From Vicinamibacterales bacterium (lineage in GTDB: Bacteria; Acidobacteriota; Vicinamibacteria; Vicinamibacterales; UBA2999), in NCBI GenBank assembly GCA_041394705.1, contig JAWKHS010000003.1, positions 62,001 to 126,000 on the forward strand: a stretch of DNA of 64,000 nucleotides, read 5' to 3'. The notes beneath the pieces were generated by a model that was not told the origin of the DNA, did no database searches, and saw only the letters and a program-made list of their open reading frames with translations. This document shows, piece after piece, positions 7,166-18,485 of the stretch. The position numbers and the translations under genes were made by a program. Positions within the stretch are counted from its first letter, which is position 1, and every line of letters begins with the position of its first letter.

Positions 7166-9703
7166 ATGGCGGGCGATATCCTGGACGACCTCCGGACTTC
7201 GGTCCGGCACCTGGCGCGGACACCCGGCTTCACCCTGTCGGCGATTGCCGTGCTGGCGCTGGGCATCGGCCTGAACGCCGCGGTCTTCGGCTTCTTCCAC
7301 GCACTCGCCTTCGCCGGTCGGCCCTTCGCGGCGCCCGAGGAGATCGTCCAGCTCTACTCCCGCCATCGACAGGAGACCGACTCCTACCGGCCCTTCTCCT
7401 ACGGCGCGTTTGAGGTCATCCGCGGCCGGCAGGGCGTGTTCGCGGGCGTGGCCGCGCATACCCTGGACGTGGTCGGCGTGCGCGCGGGCGCCGCCGAGAC
7501 GCCTCGCCGGACCTTCGCGGCGTTCGTCAGCGACAACTACTTCGACGTGCTCGGCGTGCCGGTGGTGCAGGGACGCGGGTTCACGGCCGGGGAGTCGCGA
7601 CCCGGGAGCCGGGCGGACGTGGTCATCGCGTCGAACGTCCTATGGCGGCGTTTCGGGTCGCCGGCCGACTTCGTGGGACGCACCATCGTCGTCAACGAAC
7701 GGCCCGTCACCGTCGTCGGCGTGACGCCGCCCGGTTTCACGGGGACGATGACGATGCTGGGCCCCGAGATCTTCCTGCCGCTCGGCATGTACGACGACCT
7801 GGCGAGCGCCCTCCTCTCGGGAGCCGGCCGCGCGCTCGCCGCGCCCGATGCCCTGAACTTCTTCCTGGTGGGCCGGCTCGCACCCGGACTCGGCCTCGAC
7901 GCGGCCCGCGGCCGCCTGACGCCCCTCGCCACGGCCATGGCCGAGGCCTTCCCGGCGCAGTACCGGGACCGCGAGGTCACCATCGCCCCGCTGCCGCGGT
8001 TCGGCACGAGCACGAGCCCGTCCGACGAGTCCGAGCTGGCCGTCACGGCGGCGGTGTTCCTCGGGCTCACGGCCGCGGTGCTGCTCGTCGTGTGCCTGAA
8101 CCTGGCCTCCGTGGTCGTGGCGCGCGGTCAGGCGCGCCGCCGCGAGTTCGCCATCCGCCTGGCGCTCGGCGGTGGCCGGTTCCGCATCGTTCGCCAGCTC
8201 CTGATCGAGGCGCTGCTCCTGGGCGTGGCCGGCGCGGCTGGTGGCGTCCTGCTGGGCCTGCCCGCGATCGATGCCTTTCTGTTCACGCTGCTGTCGCGCC
8301 TGCCCGTGTCGCTGGCGGTCGACGCCGGCGCCACCGGCGCAACTGTCGCCGGCGGGATGGCCTTCGGCGTCCTGTCCGCGCTGATGTTCGCCCTCGGCCC
8401 GGCGCTCAGGCACTCGAAGGCCGACGGCCTCGCCGGGCTGAAGCACCAGCTCGGCGACGAGGCGCCGACCCGGCGGCGATGGCTGCGCTACCCGCTCGTC
8501 ACGACGCAAGTCGCGCTTTCGCTCGCGCTGCTCGTGGCGGCGGGTCTCCTCGTGCGCTTCGCGCGCGAGGGCACGGCGGTGGACGTGGGCGTCTCGGCCG
8601 ACGACACGCTGCTCGTGGACGTGGATGCCGGTCTCGCCGGGTTCGACGAGGCCGCCGCGCTCGGCCAGTTCTCGGCGGTGCTGACCCGGCTGCAGGCGAT
8701 GCCCGACACCGAGGCGGCAGCCGCCGGTGTGATCGTGCCGTTCGGGGGGGTGCACCTGGGCGAGCGCGTCCGCCGGGCCGGCACGAACCCGCCCCCGGGC
8801 GCGCGGCCCTCCACGCCCGGGGCCGGACAGTCGTTCAGCGCGGGGTCGAATGCCGTGACCGGCGGCTACTTCGCCGCCATGGGGCTGCCGTTGCTGCGCG
8901 GCCGCACGTTCGCGGACACCGAAGCGCTGGCCGCGGGAGCGCCCAAGGTGGCGGTCGTGGACGAGGCGCTGGCGCGCAAGCTCTGGCCCGACGGCGATGC
9001 GCTCGGGCAGTCGGTGCAGTTCGGCCGCGACGACGAGTCCGCCGAGCCCTCGGCCCCGATCCAGATCGTCGGGATCGTCGGGACGATGAACGACAATCTG
9101 TTCGCCCAGGAGCCTTCCGGCATGGTGTTCCTGCCGCTGGCGCAGCAGTACCGGGGCGGGGTCTACCTGCACGTGCGGCCCCGGCCCGGCGCCGCGGCCG
9201 GATTCGCCGAGCGCGTGCGTGGCGCCGTGGGCGAGGCGGCGCCGTCCCTGCCCGTCTACGCCTCGACGACGTTCAAGGCGCACATGGAGAGCTCCCTCGA
9301 GTTCTGGGGGCTCAAGGCGCTCGCGCTGGCGGCCACGGTCGTGGGCGCGTTCGCGGCCTGTATCGCGCTCGTCGGCGTGTATGGCGCCAAGGCCTACGCC
9401 GTGTCGCGGCGGGGGAAGGAGATTGGCGTCCGCCTGGCCGTGGGCGCGAGTCCCGGCGGCGTCCGCGCCATGATCCTGGGGGAGGCCCTGTCGGTGGGGG
9501 CCGTCGGCGTCGCCATCGGCTCGGTGCTGGGCCTCCTCGTCGGCCGGGTGCTGGCGTCGGTCTTCGTGGATCTCGCGGGATTCGACGGGTGGCTCTCCAG
9601 CCTGGCGGCCGTGCTGTTCCTGGCGGCCTGTGGTCTCGCGGCGCTGGTGCCGGCCGTCCGGGCGTCCCGCCTCGACCCGTCGGCCGTGCTCCGGGCCGAA
9701 TGA
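7166..9703 (+). CDS. ADOP-type ABC transporter permease (MacB/FtsX fold)
   Basis: At 845 aa this matches the long permeases abundant in Acidobacteriota (ADOP family). The N-terminal block LRTSVRHLARTPGFTLSAIA with the first membrane helix is typical. A periplasmic MacB-like core domain (about residues 60-270) follows, then three FtsX helices with the cytoplasmic signature RRREFAIRLALGGGRFRIVR (about 325-345). A second periplasmic domain and a second FtsX unit, with GKEIGVRLAVGASPGGVRAM (about 751-770), complete it. The ATP-binding partner is not adjacent, which is common for this family. The substrate is unknown; relatives export peptides, lipoproteins or antibiotics. It stands as a single gene after a 200-base gap. 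Confidence 0.88.
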   Translation: MAGDILDDLRTSVRHLARTPGFTLSAIAVLALGIGLNAAVFGFFHALAFAGRPFAAPEEIVQLYSRHRQETDSYRPFSYGAFEVIRGRQGVFAGVAAHTLDVVGVRAGAAETPRRTFAAFVSDNYFDVLGVPVVQGRGFTAGESRPGSRADVVIASNVLWRRFGSPADFVGRTIVVNERPVTVVGVTPPGFTGTMTMLGPEIFLPLGMYDDLASALLSGAGRALAAPDALNFFLVGRLAPGLGLDAARGRLTPLATAMAEAFPAQYRDREVTIAPLPRFGTSTSPSDESELAVTAAVFLGLTAAVLLVVCLNLASVVVARGQARRREFAIRLALGGGRFRIVRQLLIEALLLGVAGAAGGVLLGLPAIDAFLFTLLSRLPVSLAVDAGATGATVAGGMAFGVLSALMFALGPALRHSKADGLAGLKHQLGDEAPTRRRWLRYPLVTTQVALSLALLVAAGLLVRFAREGTAVDVGVSADDTLLVDVDAGLAGFDEAAALGQFSAVLTRLQAMPDTEAAAAGVIVPFGGVHLGERVRRAGTNPPPGARPSTPGAGQSFSAGSNAVTGGYFAAMGLPLLRGRTFADTEALAAGAPKVAVVDEALARKLWPDGDALGQSVQFGRDDESAEPSAPIQIVGIVGTMNDNLFAQEPSGMVFLPLAQQYRGGVYLHVRPRPGAAAGFAERVRGAVGEAAPSLPVYASTTFKAHMESSLEFWGLKALALAATVVGAFAACIALVGVYGAKAYAVSRRGKEIGVRLAVGASPGGVRAMILGEALSVGAVGVAIGSVLGLLVGRVLASVFVDLAGFDGWLSSLAAVLFLAACGLAALVPAVRASRLDPSAVLRAE

Positions 9704-9783
9704 GTGACGGGGACGCCCGCGGACCGCTCGCCGTCTCCCGGGTCCGTCCCACCGCCCGCCTCAGGAAATGTGCGTCTGCACCA

Positions 9784-9813
9784 TTGATCTTTCGTCTTTT
9801 GTTCGCATAGTCT
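9784..9813 (+). promoter_or_regulatory. Sigma-70-type promoter for the DinB-like gene
   Basis: TTGATC (9784-9789) and TAGTCT (9808-9813) are 18 bases apart in a locally AT-rich island (about 9769-9813) within otherwise GC-rich sequence, 58 bases before the ATG at 9872. The -10 match is moderate. Confidence 0.45.
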
Positions 9814-9871
9814 AGCGGCACCACTTCCCACCCGTGGGCGCCGCGCCGCGCCCGCACCTCTGGAGAGCGTC

Positions 9872-10387
9872 ATGACACCCGAACACGCCCAGTTCCTGGC
9901 CCAGCAGTACTCACAGCTCATGCAGGGAGAGTTCGCCGCGACCAAGAAGGTCCTCTCGGCCGTGAAGGACGACACTCGCGACTACAAGCCCGACGCGAAA
10001 TCGCGATCGGCCTGGGAACTCGCCACCCATCTCGCCACCGCCGACGTGTGGTTCCTCGACAGCATCCTCTCGGGGAAGTTCGAGTGGGACGCCGAGAAGG
10101 TGAAGGCGGCCGAGAGCTCGTTCGCGTCGGTGGCGGACGTGGTGGCCTTCTACGAGAAGACCTTCCCCGAGAAGCTGCAGGCGCTGGCCGCGATGGCGCC
10201 GGCGGACCTCGCCAAGCCGATCGACTTCTTCGGCATGATGCAGATGCCGGCGGCGTCGTTCCTCGGCATGGCGAACAACCACAGCATCCATCACCGAGGC
10301 CAGCTCGCGGCCTATCTGCGCGCGATGGGCTCGAAGGTGCCGGCCATCTACGGCGGCAGCGCCGACGAGCCGATGCAGGGCGCCTGA
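9872..10387 (+). CDS. DinB-fold metal-binding protein
   Basis: This 171-aa, all-helical protein has the three-histidine metal site of DinB/YfiT proteins. One His lies in ELATHLATADVWF (about residue 53) and two in NHSIHHRGQLAAYLRAMG (about 134-151). DinB-fold proteins form four-helix bundles, often thiol transferases or stress-induced proteins of unknown substrate. A purine-rich ribosome-binding sequence (TGGAGAG) lies just upstream of the ATG. It is monocistronic and converges with the minus-strand SUMF1 gene, with ten bases between the stops. A second, distant DinB-like protein is at 43010-43543. Confidence 0.85.
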   Translation: MTPEHAQFLAQQYSQLMQGEFAATKKVLSAVKDDTRDYKPDAKSRSAWELATHLATADVWFLDSILSGKFEWDAEKVKAAESSFASVADVVAFYEKTFPEKLQALAAMAPADLAKPIDFFGMMQMPAASFLGMANNHSIHHRGQLAAYLRAMGSKVPAIYGGSADEPMQGA

Positions 10388-10397
10388 CGGCCGGGCG

Positions 10398-11255
10398 TCA
10401 GCGCGACGACGGCGCCGGGGCGGCGCAGCGGAACCCGATGGTGGGTTGCGCCGTGTCCGGTGCCGTGAAGTTCCGGTAGTACACCGTGCCGAGGCGGGTC
10501 TCGCCGTCGGCCCAGCTGCCCCCGCGGATCACCTTGTAGCGCCCGTCCGCCGGTCCGGTGGGCGCGTCCACGGGGCTCTCCGCGTAGTAGTGGAGGTCGT
10601 ACCAGTCGGCCGTCCACTCCCACACGTTCCCCGACACGTCGTACAGGCCGAGGGCGTTCGGCGCGAAGGAGCCGACCGCCACCGGGCCCGTGCTGGCGCC
10701 GCTGCGCGCGTGGCGCACGGCTGGCGTTCCCTGTGTGGCCGGGGCATCGAGATAGTCGTTCCCCCACGGGTAGTCGAGGTCCTCGACGCCGCCACGGGCC
10801 GCGCGCTCCCACTCCGCCTCGGTGGGCAGGCGTCCGCCCGCCCATCGGCAATACGCGTCCGCCTCGAACCACGTCACGTTGTAGACGGGCAGCCGGGCCT
10901 TCGCGGGCGGCGGCGTGGCGCCGCCCCAGTGGAAGGGCGCGCGGGCGCCGCCGCCGGCCGCCACGTACGCGGCGTAGTCGGCGTTGGTCACCTCGTACGC
11001 GTCGATGGCGAAGGCCTCGAGCCGCACGCGGTGCACCGGCCGGTCGTCGAACCGCTCGCGCAGCTGCCAGCCGATCTCGTCCATCATCCAGAGGCGCGTG
11101 CGGCCCATCCAGAACTCGCCGGCCGGTACGGTCACCCGTGCCGCGTCCGACGACTGCGGGGCGCCGGCCTGCCGGCCCTGCACGGGCGCGACGGCGCCCA
11201 CCGCCGCGGCGACGGCCGCGAGGACGACGGCGATCGATGCGCGCGCGGCGGGCAT
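10398..11255 (-). CDS. Exported SUMF1/FGE-domain protein without the catalytic cysteine
   Basis: This 285-aa protein has a signal peptide (residues 1-27) and a complete FGE-sulfatase fold. Hallmarks are VPAGEFWMG, the phrase EVTNADYAAYV, GGRLPTEAEWERAARGG, WGND, DVSGNVWEWTADWY, RGGSWADGE and GFRCA. Formylglycine-generating enzymes need a Cys shortly after the RGGS motif; here that stretch reads RGGSWADGETRLG with no Cys. It is therefore unlikely to make formylglycine and more likely uses the fold for binding. It is the third gene of a minus-strand set with the DUF1501 and DUF1549/1553 proteins, 22 bases after the DUF1501 gene. No sulfatase is present nearby. Confidence 0.85.
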   Translation of the reverse strand: MPAARASIAVVLAAVAAAVGAVAPVQGRQAGAPQSSDAARVTVPAGEFWMGRTRLWMMDEIGWQLRERFDDRPVHRVRLEAFAIDAYEVTNADYAAYVAAGGGARAPFHWGGATPPPAKARLPVYNVTWFEADAYCRWAGGRLPTEAEWERAARGGVEDLDYPWGNDYLDAPATQGTPAVRHARSGASTGPVAVGSFAPNALGLYDVSGNVWEWTADWYDLHYYAESPVDAPTGPADGRYKVIRGGSWADGETRLGTVYYRNFTAPDTAQPTIGFRCAAPAPSSR

Positions 11256-11277
11256 GCCGTGGTCGCCCCGCCCGCGA

Positions 11278-12690
11278 TCACGCGAAGAGGTCGCCGATCT
11301 CGTCGGCTTCCATCATCGCGCTGCCGCCCAGGCTCACCGTGTCCACGTAGTGATAGGCGCGGCCCGACGGCGTGTTCTCGACCACCTTGGTCCAGTCGAT
11401 GCCGAGCGCCGAGTAGATCGTGGCCACCGTGTTGTCCATGAAGGGCTGCGTCTTGTGCCGCCAGCCCGGCTCGAGGCACGTGCTGCCGTCGGCGTCGGTC
11501 CGGCCGACGATCCGGCCGCCGGCCACGCCCCCGCCCACGTAGAGCCCGGCGTAGGCCCCCTTGTAGTGGTCGCGGCCGGCCACGGGGTTCATGCCGGGCG
11601 TGCGGCCGAACTCGCTCTGGCAGACGATGAGCGTCTCGTCGAGCAGCGTCCTGCCCGCCGCCGACCCGGGCGCGGCCGCCAGGTCGTGCATCAGGCTGAC
11701 CAGGCCCTTGTCGAGGCGCGTGCACGTCCGGTAGTGGTTCCACTCGGCGCCGTGGTCGAAGATGCCCGAGTGGTGGTCCCAGCGGTCGCCGTCGTAGACG
11801 TAGACCACGCGCGTGCCGGCGTTCTGCCTGAGCAGGTTCCTGGCGAGGATGCACCCCAGCCCGAACTCGTCGTCGCCGTAGCGCTGCCGGTCGTCGGCCG
11901 ACGCCTGGAACACCTGCGGCCACCGATTGTCGGTCAGCAGCTTGTGCGCGTCGTCGTAGAACGTCTGGTAGTCGGCGGCCCGCTGGCCCATCGCCTGCCG
12001 CTGGCCCTCGTTGATCTTCGAGAGCGCCGTCAGCAGCTCCCACCGCTCCGTCAGCACGGTATTGGCGCCGGTCATGTCGCCGCCGAAGGCCGCGAAGACC
12101 GTCGACGGGTCCAGGTCGAGCCCCGTCGTCCACGTGGGAAGGAAGCCCGAGCCGATGGAGCCGGCCCGCGCCTTCGTGAGGTTCGTGGAGACGTAGGTGG
12201 GGAAGGTGTCGCGCTCGCGGCGCTGGGACGCGAGCTCGAAGGCCGCCACCGATCCCCAGGCGGGAATCTCGCGGGCGATGGCCGGGTTCAGCGCGCGGCC
12301 CGCCTGCGTGTGGTACTGGCCGTTGAAGTGGATGAGCTCGGGCGCCTGCATCGAGCGGACCAGCGCCACCTTGTCCATCTCGCCGACGAGCTGCGGAAAG
12401 AGCGTCCGGGAGAGATACAGATCCTTCCGGACTTCCGTGACGTCGAGATCCTTCGGCGTCCAGCGCGTCTCCTTGAAGTCCCAGCAGTCCATCGGGCTGA
12501 TGGCGCCGCCGAGCTCGATGAACACCACGTTCCTGGCCGTCCCGCGCGGCGTCACGGCCGCGCCGCTGGCGCGGATCTCGAGCGGCCACACGAGGCCGTC
12601 CACCCAGGTGGCCGCCAGCGCCAGGCCGCCCCACTTCAGGGCGTCGCGCCGGCTCGGGACGACGTCGGTGAGCCTGCGGGTCATGGACAT
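11278..12690 (-). CDS. DUF1501 family protein, Tat-exported
   Basis: This 470-aa protein belongs to the DUF1501 family, related to the alkaline phosphatase/sulfatase superfamily. The N-terminus carries a twin-arginine signal (SRRDALKWGGLALAATWV at about residues 13-30), so it is exported folded. Family features include FIELGGAISPMDCWDFKETR near residue 55, a VYVYDGDRWDHHSGIFDHG segment (about 296-314) and CQSEFGRTPGMN, a conserved metal-region motif of the family. DUF1501 proteins nearly always accompany DUF1549/DUF1553 proteins, as here, where only four bases separate the genes. The activity of the pair is not established. Confidence 0.9.
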   Translation of the reverse strand: MSMTRRLTDVVPSRRDALKWGGLALAATWVDGLVWPLEIRASGAAVTPRGTARNVVFIELGGAISPMDCWDFKETRWTPKDLDVTEVRKDLYLSRTLFPQLVGEMDKVALVRSMQAPELIHFNGQYHTQAGRALNPAIAREIPAWGSVAAFELASQRRERDTFPTYVSTNLTKARAGSIGSGFLPTWTTGLDLDPSTVFAAFGGDMTGANTVLTERWELLTALSKINEGQRQAMGQRAADYQTFYDDAHKLLTDNRWPQVFQASADDRQRYGDDEFGLGCILARNLLRQNAGTRVVYVYDGDRWDHHSGIFDHGAEWNHYRTCTRLDKGLVSLMHDLAAAPGSAAGRTLLDETLIVCQSEFGRTPGMNPVAGRDHYKGAYAGLYVGGGVAGGRIVGRTDADGSTCLEPGWRHKTQPFMDNTVATIYSALGIDWTKVVENTPSGRAYHYVDTVSLGGSAMMEADEIGDLFA

Positions 12691-12694
12691 CTCC

Positions 12695-14587
12695 TCAGCG
12701 GTTCACGAGGAACTCGGGGCTGTTGAGCAGGGCCCACAGGAGGTCCTCGGTGCCGCGCGTGCGATCGCCCGCGAGCGCGTGGCGCGCCACGGCCCGCTCG
12801 GCCGGCGACGGGCGCCGGGCCTCGGCCGCGAGATACAGCTCGTCGACGATTTCGTCGTCGGTCCTGGTCGAGCCCACGAGCTCGGCGACCCGGCCCTTGG
12901 CCGACGCCAGCACGCGGTCGTTCACGACGTTCGACTTCATCATCAGGAGCGCCTGCAGCGTGGACGGCCGGTTGCCCGTCTGCGGCGGCGTGCGCCGGTT
13001 GCTCTGGAAGAAGCTCTGCATCAGGGCGTCGATGGCCAGCGACTCGCCGCCGCGGCCGATGTCCTGCGGCGTGGACAGCTGCTTCACGCGCGTCATCGTC
13101 TCGCCGCCCACCGTGAAGGCCAGCGGGACGCCCGTCACGACCGACACCGCATCCACCACCTCCGGGCCCGTCAGCACGCGCGCGTAGTGGCGGGGGTAGT
13201 ACGGGATGTAGTCGTCCTTCCACGTGCCCGGAAAGGCCGACGAGAGCTGGTAGGCGCTCGACTGCAGGATCGTCCGGATCGTGTGCTTGAGGTGGAAGCC
13301 CTGCGCGGCGAAGTCCTTCGCCAGCGCCTCGAGCAGCTCGGGATTCGTGGGCTGCGCGTCCTTCCCGGCGAGGCGGTTCATGTCGAACGCGTCGAAGGGC
13401 TCGACGAACCCGACGCTCATCAGCCGGGCCCAGATGACGTTGACGGTGGCGCGCGCGAACTGCGGATGCGCCACGATCATGCGGGCCAGCGCGGCGCGCG
13501 GATCCTCGCCGGGCTTCGGCCGCTCGCCCGTCAGGATGAAGGCGGGCTCGTGCGAGCCCTTCGGCCGCGGGAACTGGCTCTCGGCGAGCGTGAGGAACGG
13601 CGCGTCGTCCCCGCCGTCGTACCCCTTGCCCAGGTCGTCCACGTGCAGGTCGCGGTCCACGTTGCGCGACTTGTCGTTCCAGTTCCCGATGAGCCGCGTC
13701 CGGCCGAAGAAGGCGGCCATCGCGAAGAAGTCGTCGCGCTTCCGGTCCGTCAGGTACTTGTTGACGCTCTCGAGGTGGAACTCACCGTCGTGGCACGAGA
13801 TGCACGAGGTGTTCAGGCCCAGGAACACGCGGCTCACGTCGATCGTGAGCGCGTCGATGTGATCCAGGCGGTTCGAGATGCGGTAGTCGTCCACGCTCTC
13901 CACGAACCGGCTCTTGAGCTGGTTGCTCCGCCCGACCATGGCGAGCGCGGGAATGGTCGCGTGGACCTTCGACGACGGCGTCAGGACGTCGTGCACGAAG
14001 CGGTCGTAGGGCCGATCGACCGCCAGCTGCTCCTTGAACCAGAAATGGAAGCTGTTGGCGCCAGGCCCCGCCTCGTTCGACAGACGCAGGAGGTCGCCCC
14101 AGTACCACGCCCACTGCTCGGCGTACTCGTCCGTGTCGAGCAGCCGGTCGATCAGGCGGTCCCGCTTGTCGGGCGTGCGATCGGCGACGAACGCCGTGAC
14201 CTCGGCCGCCGAGGGCGGCAGGCCGGTCACGTCGAAGTACACGCGCCGCACGAACTCGTCGTCGCCCGACAGCGACGCGTGCGGCACGCCGTCGGCGTCC
14301 ATCCGCGCGAAGAGGATCTGGTCGATGAGATTGCGGCGGGGGACCGTCGCCCCGGCCGTCGACGGGTCCGCCGGCCGCGCCACGGCCGACGTCAGACGCG
14401 CCGCGTCACGGGCCTTGTCGCTGCCGCTGGCGAGCCCTTCGTGCGCCGCCTCGATGCGGTCGTGCGATTCGGCCGGCGGCGGCGCCGGAGCTTGCGGGCG
14501 GGTCTGCGTCCACACGGTGGCCGTGTAGAGCGAGGACGCGGCGAGAATCAGCACCCAGGGGCGGCGCAGCCGTGACGCGACGGACAT
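12695..14587 (-). CDS. DUF1549/DUF1553 secreted protein with a CxxCH haem motif
   Basis: From the ATG at 14587, which has a GGAGG ribosome-binding site just upstream, this is 630 aa with an N-terminal signal (about 1-28). DUF1549 spans roughly residues 85-290, with VYFDVTGLPPSAAEV and KRDRLIDRLL. DUF1553 spans roughly 345-610, with NPELLEALAKDF and HLKHTIRTILQSSAYQLSS. A single CISCH haem c motif is at 262-266; in many relatives a separate planctomycete-type cytochrome domain is also present, but not here. It is the first gene of the minus-strand unit with DUF1501 and SUMF1 proteins. The set is common in Planctomycetota and Acidobacteriota and suspected in polysaccharide or sulfated-glycan use, but unproven. 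Confidence 0.88.
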   Translation of the reverse strand: MSVASRLRRPWVLILAASSLYTATVWTQTRPQAPAPPPAESHDRIEAAHEGLASGSDKARDAARLTSAVARPADPSTAGATVPRRNLIDQILFARMDADGVPHASLSGDDEFVRRVYFDVTGLPPSAAEVTAFVADRTPDKRDRLIDRLLDTDEYAEQWAWYWGDLLRLSNEAGPGANSFHFWFKEQLAVDRPYDRFVHDVLTPSSKVHATIPALAMVGRSNQLKSRFVESVDDYRISNRLDHIDALTIDVSRVFLGLNTSCISCHDGEFHLESVNKYLTDRKRDDFFAMAAFFGRTRLIGNWNDKSRNVDRDLHVDDLGKGYDGGDDAPFLTLAESQFPRPKGSHEPAFILTGERPKPGEDPRAALARMIVAHPQFARATVNVIWARLMSVGFVEPFDAFDMNRLAGKDAQPTNPELLEALAKDFAAQGFHLKHTIRTILQSSAYQLSSAFPGTWKDDYIPYYPRHYARVLTGPEVVDAVSVVTGVPLAFTVGGETMTRVKQLSTPQDIGRGGESLAIDALMQSFFQSNRRTPPQTGNRPSTLQALLMMKSNVVNDRVLASAKGRVAELVGSTRTDDEIVDELYLAAEARRPSPAERAVARHALAGDRTRGTEDLLWALLNSPEFLVNR

Positions 14588-14654
14588 TCGAGCCTCCGGA
14601 ATCAGGCGTCGGTCGAGACGGAACGCCGGCGGCGCGGGCGCCGTCGGTGACGGG

Positions 14655-14660
14655 ATTGTA
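14655..14660 (-). promoter_or_regulatory. -10 element (TACAAT) for the DUF1553-DUF1501-SUMF1 operon
   Basis: On the minus strand the hexamer reads TACAAT, five of six with the sigma-70 consensus, 67 bases upstream of the start codon at 14587. No convincing -35 is visible. The same TACAAT hexamer recurs before genes at 19034, 19127 and 43636. Confidence 0.4.
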
Positions 14661-14942
14661 GCGGAAACCACGCCCGATCTGACGGCGAGTGACCGCCCGC
14701 CCTGCCGTGCCCTCGGCCGAGCTGCCGGGCCTCGCCAGGCGGCCCGGCACCACGGTGCCCTGGCCCCGGCGCCGGCGTGGCCGGTCCGGCTCCGCGTTGA
14801 GTTGCGCCGCTGCCGCTGCCGCTGACGCCAGGCGACGAGGCGCGGTCCCATGGGCGGCTCCGCTTCGCGCGCCGGTCACTCGCACCTCCCGGCGGCTTGC
14901 GCCTGTACGAGCCCTCAGGGGGCCCCCAGCCCCTGCTCAGAT

Positions 14943-14969
14943 GACACCCGCACTCCCGGTGCGAGTGTC
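14943..14969 (-). terminator. Imperfect hairpin downstream of the small secreted orphan gene
   Basis: GACACCCGCAC (14943-14953) pairs with GTGCGAGTGTC (14959-14969) over 11 bp with one mismatch and a 5-base loop. It lies about 260 bases beyond the 3' end of the minus-strand gene at 15227-15514. It lacks a T-run; a terminator role is only possible. Confidence 0.25.
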
Positions 14970-15226
14970 GGATCCGTTCGCGTCGCGCTCAGAGTCGCCG
15001 CCCATGGGACCGTGCCGCGCCGCCTGGCGCCGTGGCAGGTGGAGTCCCGAGCACGTGGTGCCACGTCGCGCCTCGGCTTCTGATGTCCGCTCGAGCCAAG
15101 GTCGGCCGGTGGCGCCCGCGCCGCCGGCCGCGTGAGCTCGTGCGGTTGCGTACACTGTTTCGCGGCAGGTCGTCGATTCGCAGCTCTTGCGGTACCGCCC
15201 CAAGTTACCGCGCCAGATCGATGGCA

Positions 15227-15514
15227 TCACGATCGCTGGGAGTCAATGTCCAGTCTGAAGACCGGCAGCTGACCCGCCGGAAGTTGCCGGATACCAAGAC
15301 CTTCGATGAACGTCGCCACGTCTGCGCGAATAGCTCGCGCCTCGGATCCGTCGGTCAACCGAATCTCAATGGCCATCGCTCGTCGGCCTTTCAGGGCGTC
15401 GGCGTCGCCAGTCGTAACGACGTCGTCTGACCTCGGTCGCTGCGCTGACAACGGGAGGACGGCCAGCAGCACCATCGCCGGCACAGATGCAGCCCGATGA
15501 ACAATCCGCGTCAT
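15227..15514 (-). CDS. Small secreted orphan protein
   Basis: I do not recognise this gene. From the ATG at 15514, preceded by GGAGAG, it encodes 95 aa with a clear signal peptide (MTRIVHRAASVPAMVLLAVLPLSAQ). The mature part is about 70 residues, moderately charged, with IEIRLTDGSEARAIRADVA and no cysteines. It stands alone between two intergenic stretches of 640 and 276 bases, in the least GC-rich part of the window, which could indicate a recently acquired or fast-evolving gene. The good ribosome-binding site and signal peptide support it being real. An in-frame ATG further upstream (15604) would add an unlikely Arg-rich leader and is not preferred. Confidence 0.5.
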   Translation of the reverse strand: MTRIVHRAASVPAMVLLAVLPLSAQRPRSDDVVTTGDADALKGRRAMAIEIRLTDGSEARAIRADVATFIEGLGIRQLPAGQLPVFRLDIDSQRS

Positions 15515-15790
15515 GCGTGCTCTCCGTTCTCGATGTTGTCGGCGGTCCCGGTGTGGCGACGAACGGTGTGTCTCCTTCATTCGCCTGACCAGGGTGTTGC
15601 GCACCGGCGATACATACCTCGAAGGGCGTAGGTCGTCCAGAAACCACTGTGAGGGCGAACGGTACCTCCAATGGAGGTCAGCCCGGCCTCGAGATGTCTC
15701 GGCCTCTTCGCGATACGGAGCCGACGAGTGGAGGGGGCCGGTCCGAACGGCGGCTGGCGCGCCGGTCGTTGCAGCGGTGCCGCGGAAGGG

Positions 15791-18397
<2,607 letters not shown>

Positions 18398-18485
18398 GAA
18401 TCCACGGTAGCAGAGGCGCCGCGGCCGCGCGGGGCCTGCGCGGCCGTGGTCGGGACCTGGCGGTGACGAAGGCTGGGCCGGAACC

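Larger units (their letters stand above)
14588..15226 (+). other. Gene-poor interval of about 640 bases
   Basis: No reading frame here has the codon pattern, start context or protein features of its neighbours. It holds the -10 element at 14655-14660, a short GCCGCT triplication near 14805-14823 and an imperfect hairpin at 14943-14969. The right-hand part, from about 15140, is visibly less GC-rich than the rest of the window. No tRNA or recognisable RNA gene was seen. It could be the remnant of a decayed gene or an insertion scar, but nothing identifies one. Confidence 0.5.

Noticed and set aside
5318..7459. Minus-strand reading frame of 713 codons opposite the PilX-like gene
   Set aside because: Low-complexity composition (R, A, V, G), no start context, spans the terminator hairpin; not coding.
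10398..11255. True formylglycine-generating enzyme
   Set aside because: The catalytic Cys after RGGS is missing and there is no sulfatase in the window.
14588..15226. tRNA or small RNA gene
   Set aside because: No cloverleaf, T-loop or conserved RNA motif found; only isolated short hairpins.
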